Under the pieces are notes generated by a model, which saw only the letters and a program-made list of their open reading frames with translations, had not been told where the DNA came from and did not search any database. DNA of 64,000 bases from an uncultured Faecalibacterium sp. GTDB lineage: Bacteria; Bacillota; Clostridia; Oscillospirales; Ruminococcaceae. The translations under genes were made by a program, and so were the position numbers. Positions 58,698-64,000 of the stretch are shown here, piece after piece. How positions within the stretch are numbered: the first letter of the stretch is position 1; the number at the start of each line of letters is the position of its first letter. The stretch is from contig CAJFNF010000003.1 in NCBI GenBank assembly GCA_904394215.1, positions 34,267 to 98,266 of the forward strand, written 5' to 3'.

Positions 58698-59977
58698 AGA
58701 ACTGCGCCTCCTTCAGGACGAATGGAAAGAACATGGCAGCGGCCCTCGCCGATGATGGCTTCGATGCCGGCCTTGAATGCGTTCAGCTGATCCAGGGGGA
58801 CAAAGGCCTGGACGGTGCCTGCAAATCCGCCGCCGTGGACACGGACGGCTCCTGCGCCGGCCAGCAGATGCTTGGCGGCGGCGATGGTGACGGCCACCTC
58901 CTGGTGGGTGGTGTAGCCGGCGGGAATCACGTTCTGCAGATACTCCCAGCTGCTGCGGCCCGATTCATTGACCAGGGAGAGGAAGGTCTCAAAGTCCCCG
59001 GCCCGGAGTGATGCCACCTGGCTGGACACCCGGTCGTTGTCAGCATAGAAGTGGAAAGCCCGGAGGACGGCCCGGTCGCCGCAGGCCTGGCGGCAGGCGG
59101 GGATGCTGGCCAGGAAGGTCTCAAAGGGGACTTCCCGCAGCACTTCGCCGCCGCAGATCTTGGCCACAGCACGGCAGTCGGCGGGAATGGCAGCGTACTC
59201 GTCGGTCAGGTCGGCGTGGTCGGCGCCCGAATCCAGGATGCACAGGGCCAGGCCGGCCTTGGAGAAGTCCACATCCACCGGTTCCACCACCGGGTTGGCA
59301 GGGTCGGCAAAGTCAATGGTGATGATGTTGCCCACGCTGGAAGCCATCTGATCCATCAGACCGCAGGGCTTGCCGAAGTAGACGTTTTCCGCCCACTGGC
59401 CGATCTGGGCGATGGCGATGGGGGAAACCTTCTGCTCCATGAACAGCTCGTTGAGGATGGTGCCAATCAGCACCTCAAAGGCGGCGCTGGAGGAAACACC
59501 GCTGCCCTTGGGCACGTTGGAAGTGACATAGACGTCCAGGCCCGACAGTTTGGCGCCCCGCTGGGCAAAGGCAGCGCACTCACCCCGCAGGATGGCGGCG
59601 CTGGTGTTCTCCTCCTCTTTGCGGGCGGCCAGGTCATCCAGATCGATGACGCACAGAGAATAGCCCTCGCTCTGGACCCGCAGCTGGCCCTTGTCGTTGG
59701 GGCCGGCGGCCGCAATCATGTCAATGTTGACGCTGCCGGCCAGCACCCGGCCGTGCTGATGGTCGGTGTGGTTGCCGCCGATCTCGGTGCGGCCCGGCGC
59801 ACTGAACAGGGCCGCGCCGCTGTGGGGACCGAAGGTGGATTCCAGGCCGTCCAGAGCTGCGGCATACCGCTGGGCCTGGGGCGCTGTCTGGTTGGGCTCA
59901 CAGCAATAGAGGGAGGCCAGCCGGGCGGCGTGGACACCGTCCGCCAGCTCCTGCTTCCAAATACGGACATCCTTCAT
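58694..59977 (-). CDS. galK: Galactokinase
   Basis: Phosphorylates galactose to galactose-1-phosphate. The ATG at 59977 has AAGGAGG upstream. The 427-residue GHMP kinase has the galactokinase signature GRTEIGGNHTDHQHG, the ATP loop VPKGSGVSSSAAFEVL and the C-terminal motif GGGFAGTVQAF. It leads the galK-galT-cutC operon. The 390 bases upstream are AT-rich with a TATTAT -10-like box but no convincing -35, so the promoter may need an activator. Confidence 0.96.
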   Translation of the reverse strand: MKDVRIWKQELADGVHAARLASLYCCEPNQTAPQAQRYAAALDGLESTFGPHSGAALFSAPGRTEIGGNHTDHQHGRVLAGSVNIDMIAAAGPNDKGQLRVQSEGYSLCVIDLDDLAARKEEENTSAAILRGECAAFAQRGAKLSGLDVYVTSNVPKGSGVSSSAAFEVLIGTILNELFMEQKVSPIAIAQIGQWAENVYFGKPCGLMDQMASSVGNIITIDFADPANPVVEPVDVDFSKAGLALCILDSGADHADLTDEYAAIPADCRAVAKICGGEVLREVPFETFLASIPACRQACGDRAVLRAFHFYADNDRVSSQVASLRAGDFETFLSLVNESGRSSWEYLQNVIPAGYTTHQEVAVTIAAAKHLLAGAGAVRVHGGGFAGTVQAFVPLDQLNAFKAGIEAIIGEGRCHVLSIRPEGGAVL

Positions 59978-60280
59978 TCTCGTTTCCTCCTTATACACTG
60001 CATGGGGTCTTTGATCGCGGCCCCGGCGATTGACTACAATTTAATAATAAAGAATTTGGTCCCAAAATAACATGTACTATTGTTGCTGGTTGATGCAAAG
60101 TTGCAGAAAATTTTCATTTCAGGCCAAAAGATAGATTCCACAAAAAAATAGAGGGATTGAAAATTGCTTTTGGAAGCTTCGCTGACCTGGCGGAGCATTG
60201 GACCGGCCTTTGGGGATAAAATCAAAAAAGCTGGTTTTGCCGGGCAAAAAATACGGATATGGAGAAATCCAGCGAAACAA
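59978..60280. other. Intergenic region upstream of galK
   Basis: AT-rich compared with the rest of the window. On the minus strand a TATTAT box lies about 70 bases before galK, with no good -35. I see no convincing gene, operator or RNA in it. Confidence 0.5.
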
Positions 60281-60316
60281 AAAACGCCGCAGGGCATAGG
60301 ACGCTGCGGCGTTTTT
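60281..60316 (-). terminator. Terminator of the two-peptide operon
   Basis: aaaacgccgcag/ctgcggcgtttt hairpin; on the minus strand it is followed by a T-rich run (TTTTTTGTTT). Confidence 0.88.
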
Positions 60317-60371
60317 CAGGCAAAGGAATCGGGAATGGGATCGGCTGCTCCGCGGCTGCGGGGAAGGCCGT

Positions 60372-60632
60372 TCAGAACTGTTTGAACATATCAAGGATAC
60401 CGCCGGCCAGTTCCTGGCTCAGGCCGATGACGGCACGGACAGCGGTAAACAGCAGGGCGGGGACAAAGGTGAAGGAAATGGCGATCACCGAAGAGCCGCG
60501 GTAGATATCGGTCAGATGCAGGCTCTCGGCAAAGCTGACAAGGGCATCACTGACAGGGCCGCCGCCCTGAATCATACGCTGTTCGGATGAATCAATGGCT
60601 GCATAATGTGCAGGCATACGAAGATTCTGCAT
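60372..60632 (-). CDS. Small membrane peptide with double-glycine leader (bacteriocin-like), peptide B
   Basis: The ATG at 60632 has AAAGGAG upstream. The 86-residue product begins MQNLR-MPAHYA, then 11 residues, then GG (residues 23-24). Counting back from GG, Glu is at -8 and Ile at -4, as in the classic LSxxELxxIxGG leader cut by C39 peptidases. The predicted core of 62 residues holds one or two hydrophobic helices (VIAISFTFVPALLFTAVRAVIGL) and ends LAGGILDMFKQF. It is 62 bases downstream of peptide A. No ABC transporter, immunity or modification gene is in the window. Function is inferred only from the leader. Confidence 0.72.
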   Translation of the reverse strand: MQNLRMPAHYAAIDSSEQRMIQGGGPVSDALVSFAESLHLTDIYRGSSVIAISFTFVPALLFTAVRAVIGLSQELAGGILDMFKQF

Positions 60633-60694
60633 AAGAAAAACTCCTTTCTAACATAATGCTTGGCAGGCGTGCCCGCCAAAAACAGCTGCCTCAA

Positions 60695-61138
60695 TTAGGC
60701 CGCTGCGGGGACAGGTGTGGTCGTGGAGGCCGCGGCGTCTGCAAAGGCCTCCTGGAACGCCTTGACCAGCGGGTCAATCAGAGCGTTATAGTAGTATACG
60801 GCCTGGCCGACGCCATAGGCGGTACCCAGCGCGGCGGCAAAGCCGAAGGCAACCCACTGGGTAGGGTTCAAAGACGAGAAAAAGTCATTCAGCAGCTTGC
60901 GCCCGGTGGTGGAGGTGGTGCCAATCAGGGCACAGGCCAGCATGGAAACGCCGGAAGAAAACAGAATGCCGCCGAAAAGGGTCAGGCCGTTTACCACAAC
61001 ATTGACGCCGAACTGGAGGACCTGTTCCTTGCTGATATCAAAGAGTGCGCCGCCTTCCAGGTAGACCATTTCATCCTGCGGGACAAGAGCATAGTGCGCA
61101 GGCATGGCAATTGCGCCAGATGAGGTTGTATATTCCAT
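60695..61138 (-). CDS. Membrane peptide with double-glycine leader (bacteriocin-like), peptide A
   Basis: The ATG at 61138 has AAAGGAG upstream. The 147-residue product carries the same leader block as peptide B: MPAHYA, 11 residues, GG (residues 29-30), with Glu at -8 and Leu at -4. The predicted core of about 117 residues has two to three hydrophobic helices with glycine-rich packing motifs (LTLFGGILFSSGVSM, GTAYGVG) and an Ala/Thr/Pro-rich tail (STTTPVPAAA). It is large for a class II bacteriocin, so a signalling, pore-forming or surface peptide is equally possible. It leads the operon from a strong promoter. Confidence 0.72.
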   Translation of the reverse strand: MEYTTSSGAIAMPAHYALVPQDEMVYLEGGALFDISKEQVLQFGVNVVVNGLTLFGGILFSSGVSMLACALIGTTSTTGRKLLNDFFSSLNPTQWVAFGFAAALGTAYGVGQAVYYYNALIDPLVKAFQEAFADAAASTTTPVPAAA

Positions 61139-61161
61139 AAGTAGGGCTCCTTTCAGGTTGG

Positions 61162-61178
61162 CCCCCGCGCAGTTCGCG
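61162..61178 (-). other. Small hairpin in peptide-operon leader
   Basis: cccgcg/cgcggg with a five-base loop in the roughly 50-base untranslated leader, upstream of the peptide A ribosome-binding site. Confidence 0.45.
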
Positions 61179-61195
61179 GGAACTAAGTTACCTGA

Positions 61196-61224
61196 ATTAT
61201 AGCATATTACACAAAAAACAACAA
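61196..61224 (-). promoter_or_regulatory. Promoter of the two-peptide operon
   Basis: Minus strand TTGTTG, 17-base spacer, TATAAT with extended TGC before the -10. Confidence 0.82.
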
Positions 61225-61424
61225 GACATCGCACAGCTTGGTTAGGACAAGCTTTGTGAGGTTGTTGTGAAAAAATCGAGAATAAACAAACGTACCTGCG
61301 TTTGAATGTGATAAGGCTTACAATTTTGAACCGTGAAAAAATGTTCCGGTGCAATCTTTTGGGCAGCAAAGGAATCGTGAGGGCTGAAGCTTCCTTTGGC
61401 AAACCTGCCCGCAGACAGGCGAAA
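61225..61424. other. Intergenic region upstream of the peptide promoter
   Basis: Holds a perfect inverted repeat caaacg-N6-cgtttg at 61287-61304, about 100 bases upstream of the peptide transcript start, which could be an operator. No ORF or RNA gene is convincing. Confidence 0.4.
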
Positions 61425-61456
61425 GCCGCTGTGCCGCCGTGAGACGGCACAGCGGC
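61425..61456 (-). terminator. Hairpin after malQ
   Basis: gccgctgtgccg/cggcacagcggc, perfect 12-base arms, 43 bases past the malQ stop; the following T-run is poor. Confidence 0.6.
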
Positions 61457-61498
61457 CTTCGCTGCGCAAAATAAGGAGAAAGGGTAAAATGGGAGGTA

Positions 61499-62974
61499 TC
61501 AGGTTTGGATGGGGGCCCGGTCGTAGAGACTGGTGAGCTCCGCGATGGTCTGGGCCAGCTGGCTGGTCAGGAGGCAAGGGTCCAGCCGCCACTGCCAGTT
61601 GCTGCCCAGGGTGCTGGGGGTATTGATGCGGGCCTCGGGCCCCAGATGGAGCCAGTCCGCCATGGGGATCACTGCCATGGAAGATACGCTGGACAAGCAG
61701 GCGCAGATCATGGCATCGGTCAGGCCTTCGGGGGTGCAGCGCAGATAACGGCAGGCGTACTGGATATCCTGGGGGCTGGCGGTTTGCTGCCAGCCCTGGG
61801 TGGTGACGTTGTCATGGGTGCCGGTGTAGACCACGCTGTTGGGCGTATAGGTGTAGGGGAGATAGTTCCCCGGTTCCCGGCTGTCAAAGGCAAACTGCAT
61901 GATCTTCATGCCGGGGCAGCCGCTGGCAGCCAGCAGGGCCTTCACTTCGTCGGTCAGGTACCCCAGGTCTTCGGCAATGACCGCATCCCGGCCCACCGCC
62001 TGGTGCATGGCGTGGATGAAGGCCAGTCCCGGGCCTTTGACCCACTGTCCGCCGTGGGCGGTGGTGTCCCCCGCCGGGATGGAAAAGTAGCTTTCAAAAC
62101 CCCGGAAGTGGTCGATCCGCACCAGGTTGTAGATGGAGGTGGCGTGGCGAAGCCGCTGCTTCCACCAGGCGAAATCCTCGGCGGCGTGGCGGGGCCAGTC
62201 ATAGAGGGGGTTGCCCCACAGCTGGCCGTCGGCCGCAAAGGAATCAGGGGGACACCCGGCTACCCGGGTCAGGTGGACCTGCCCGTCGGTCTGGAACAGT
62301 TCGGGCCTGGTCCACAGGTCGCTGGAATCAGGACTGACGTAGATGGGGATGTCGCCGATCAGCTGGATGCCCTTGCGGTTGGCGTAAGCTTTCAGATCCT
62401 GCCACTGCTGGTAGAAAAAGTATTGGACTGCCTTATAGTAGCCGCAGCGCCCGGCCAGGCGTTCCCGGGCATCGGCAATGGCATCAGGCTGGCGGCACCG
62501 CAGCGGGTCGGGCCAGTGGGCCAGGCCTGCCTGGCCCTGTTCCTCCTTGATGGCCATGAAGAGGGCATAATCCTCCAGCCAGAAGGACTGTGCCTGGCAA
62601 AACTGCTGGTACCCTTCGGTGGGGGCGGCCAGCAGCCGCCGGGCAGCTTTGGCCAGAATCAGCGGGCGCTGGAGGTACAGCTCGCTGTACTGGATGGGCT
62701 CCACCGGCTGGGCCGGGGGCAGTTCGGATTCCTCCAGATATCCCTGCCGGGCCAGCAGGCCGAAGTCGATGAAATAGGGATTCCCTGCAAAGGCGGAAAA
62801 ACTCTGATAGGGACTGTCCCCATAGCCGGTGGGGCCGATGGGGAGGATCTGCCAAAAGGTCTGTTTGGCCTGTGAGAGAAAGTCCACAAAGCGGTAGGCT
62901 TCACGGCCCAGCGTGCCGATGCCGTAGGGGCCCGGCAGGCTGAACACAGGCATCAGGATGCCGCTTGCACGCAT
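61499..62974 (-). CDS. malQ: 4-alpha-glucanotransferase
   Basis: Amylomaltase that rearranges alpha-1,4-glucans and feeds maltodextrin breakdown. The ATG at 62974 has AAGGAGGG upstream. The 491-residue GH77 enzyme has IGPTGYGDSPYQSFSAFAGNPYFI, the nucleophile region VRIDHFRGFESYF, the acid/base VIAEDLG and the third carboxylate YTGTHDNVTTQGW. It lies 15 bases after a MalG-type permease gene, so uptake and use of maltodextrins are co-transcribed. Confidence 0.96.
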   Translation of the reverse strand: MRASGILMPVFSLPGPYGIGTLGREAYRFVDFLSQAKQTFWQILPIGPTGYGDSPYQSFSAFAGNPYFIDFGLLARQGYLEESELPPAQPVEPIQYSELYLQRPLILAKAARRLLAAPTEGYQQFCQAQSFWLEDYALFMAIKEEQGQAGLAHWPDPLRCRQPDAIADARERLAGRCGYYKAVQYFFYQQWQDLKAYANRKGIQLIGDIPIYVSPDSSDLWTRPELFQTDGQVHLTRVAGCPPDSFAADGQLWGNPLYDWPRHAAEDFAWWKQRLRHATSIYNLVRIDHFRGFESYFSIPAGDTTAHGGQWVKGPGLAFIHAMHQAVGRDAVIAEDLGYLTDEVKALLAASGCPGMKIMQFAFDSREPGNYLPYTYTPNSVVYTGTHDNVTTQGWQQTASPQDIQYACRYLRCTPEGLTDAMICACLSSVSSMAVIPMADWLHLGPEARINTPSTLGSNWQWRLDPCLLTSQLAQTIAELTSLYDRAPIQT

Positions 62975-62989
62975 GAAAATCCCTCCTTC

Positions 62990-63832
62990 TTATCCCTTGA
63001 CAGCGCCGGCAATGACGCCCTCGATGATGTACTTCTGGCAGGCGACATACAGGATAATGATGGGGACAATGGCGATGATGATGCAGGCCATCATGGGGGC
63101 CAGTTCCACCCGGCCGTAGCCGCCGCGGAAATACTGGATGGCCATGGGGATGGTGCGGTACTTCTTGATGTCCAGCACCAGGGTGGGAAGGAGGTAGTCG
63201 TTCCAGACCCACATGGTTTCCAGGATGGCGGTGGAGATCATGGTGGGCTTCAGGATGGGGAACACAATCCGGAAGAACAGCTGGATGGGATTGCAGCCGT
63301 CGATCATGGCGGATTCCTCAATCTCGATGGGCACGCTCTTCATAAAGCCGGTGAACATGAACACCGCCAGGCCGGCGCCGAAGCCCAGATAGATGATGCA
63401 GATGTTCCAGGGGGTGTTCAGCTTGAGGGTGTCGGCGGTTTTGGAGAGGGTGAACATCACCATCTGGAAGGGGACCACCATCGAAAAGACGATCAGCAGG
63501 TTCATGCCCTTGGACAGAGCGTTGTGAACCCGGGTCAGATACCAGCCGCACATGGAGCAGCACAGCAGGATCAAAAACACGCTGGTGACGGTGATGACCA
63601 GGCTGTACAGGAAGCTGGACAGGAAGTTCATCTTGACGATGCCGTAAATGTAGTTGCCCAGGCCGGCGAAGTTCTCAGCGGTGGGCAGGGCAAAGACGGT
63701 GGAGGTGGTGAAGGTGCCCTCGACTTTCAGGCTGTTGATGAAAATCAGGACGATGGGGTAGACCCACAGCAGGCAGAGGAGGGCCATGATGACGGTGGTG
63801 ATGTTGTTGGACAAGCGCTTGGATTTGGACAT
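62990..63832 (-). CDS. Carbohydrate ABC transporter permease, MalG type
   Basis: The ATG at 63832 has GAAGGAGG upstream and overlaps the stop of the preceding permease gene. The 280-residue product has six transmembrane segments (first TTVIMALLCLLWVYPIVLIFI) and the EAA loop EIEESAMIDGCNPIQLFFRIVFPI that docks with the ATPase. It is the second permease of a CUT1 sugar importer; the adjacent malQ suggests maltose or maltodextrin. The binding protein and ATPase are not in the window. Confidence 0.93.
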   Translation of the reverse strand: MSKSKRLSNNITTVIMALLCLLWVYPIVLIFINSLKVEGTFTTSTVFALPTAENFAGLGNYIYGIVKMNFLSSFLYSLVITVTSVFLILLCCSMCGWYLTRVHNALSKGMNLLIVFSMVVPFQMVMFTLSKTADTLKLNTPWNICIIYLGFGAGLAVFMFTGFMKSVPIEIEESAMIDGCNPIQLFFRIVFPILKPTMISTAILETMWVWNDYLLPTLVLDIKKYRTIPMAIQYFRGGYGRVELAPMMACIIIAIVPIIILYVACQKYIIEGVIAGAVKG

Positions 63833-64000
63833 CAGGACTGCACCTCCTTCGAACGGGTAAACCGGAGCTGAATCAGGGAGATGACCACAACGATCAGGAA
63901 GAAGACCACGGCCTTGGCCTGGCCGATGCCCTTCCACTGGGCGCCGCTGCGGCCGTAGAAGGTGGAGTAGATGTTGAGGGCCAGCATCTCGCTCAGGTTG
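63832..64000 (-). CDS. Carbohydrate ABC transporter permease, MalF type (C-terminal end only)
   Basis: The minus-strand frame is open from the window edge to a TGA at 63832-63834, encoding the last 55 residues (NLSEMLALNIYSTFYG ... VVFFLIVVVISLIQLRFTR). The final transmembrane helix followed by a basic tail is typical of MalF/UgpA-type permeases. Its stop overlaps the ATG of the next permease gene. The ORF track does not list it because it has no start in the window. Confidence 0.85.
   Translation of the reverse strand, partial: NLSEMLALNIYSTFYGRSGAQWKGIGQAKAVVFFLIVVVISLIQLRFTRSKEVQS

Noticed and set aside
56547-58790. 747-codon plus-strand ORF opposite cutC and galT
   Set aside because: Antisense to both genes, no family features.
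1-64000. CRISPR arrays, IS elements, prophage or tRNA genes
   Set aside because: No regularly spaced repeats, transposase or integrase motifs, or tRNA cloverleaf signatures were seen anywhere in the window.

Overview
This window is a GC-rich (low to mid 60s percent by eye) chromosomal segment of a Gram-positive anaerobe. The gene content (maf-mreBCD-PBP2-mgsA, gdpP/rplI/dnaB, tilS-hpt-ftsH, DUF1836, DUF975, XpaC, SdpI, DegV, flavodiiron protein, class 2 galT) points to Clostridia. The high GC and gene style suggest the Oscillospiraceae/Ruminococcaceae branch near Faecalibacterium, Gemmiger and Subdoligranulum. That genus-level guess is inference. Most of the window is dense core genome. I see no tRNA, rRNA, CRISPR array, IS element or prophage.

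Layout, left to right. 1-2000: end of a U32 peptidase gene, then dut and maf. 2.0-7.5 kb: elongasome block mreB-mreC-mreD-PBP2, then mgsA. 7.5-9.1 kb (minus): rnhA-mnmA. 9.1-13.4 kb: RNase J behind a consensus promoter and a long leader with an internal terminator, then a GdpP-type c-di-AMP phosphodiesterase. 13.5-23.9 kb: glf, then rplI-dnaB-tilS-hpt-ftsH, a zinc-ribbon membrane protein, a membrane protein carrying a HEPN-like RNxxxH motif, and a HAD phosphatase. 23.9-28.1 kb (minus): XpaC-TrmH, and htpG under a perfect CIRCE operator. 28.2-36.7 kb: an esterase, two small proteins (one an HD-domain protein), DUF975-GNAT (minus), two tandem exported alpha/beta hydrolases, a transglutaminase-like protein and RmuC. 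36.7-44.7 kb: flavodiiron protein, SdpI-like and DUF1836 (minus), DegV, cardiolipin synthase, a repeat lipoprotein and a MATE exporter. 44.7-56.3 kb: recD2, a second MreB, a broken exported-protein gene, pcrA, thyX-tmk, a GNAT-like gene, mltG and a U32 peptidase. 56.4-60.0 kb (minus): galK-galT-cutC. 60.3-61.2 kb (minus): two small membrane peptides with matching double-glycine leaders. 61.5-64 kb (minus): sugar ABC permeases (MalF-like, MalG-like) and malQ.

How the genes fit together. Cell elongation (MreB/C/D, PBP2, Mbl-like MreB, MltG), DNA maintenance (DnaB, PcrA, RecD2, RmuC, RNase H), nucleotide supply (Dut, Maf, Hpt, ThyX, Tmk) and RNA processing (RNase J, MnmA, TilS, TrmH-like, U32) make up most of the window. 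Carbon metabolism shows as the Leloir pair galK-galT and maltodextrin uptake and use (permeases plus MalQ). The most unusual element is the two-gene peptide operon at 60.37-61.14 kb. Both products carry MPAHYA, exactly 11 residues, then GG, matching a C39-type double-glycine leader, followed by large hydrophobic cores. Other notable items are the HEPN-like membrane protein, the CIRCE-controlled htpG, the RNase J leader, a probable leaderless DUF1836 mRNA and the doubly broken gene at 48.2 kb.
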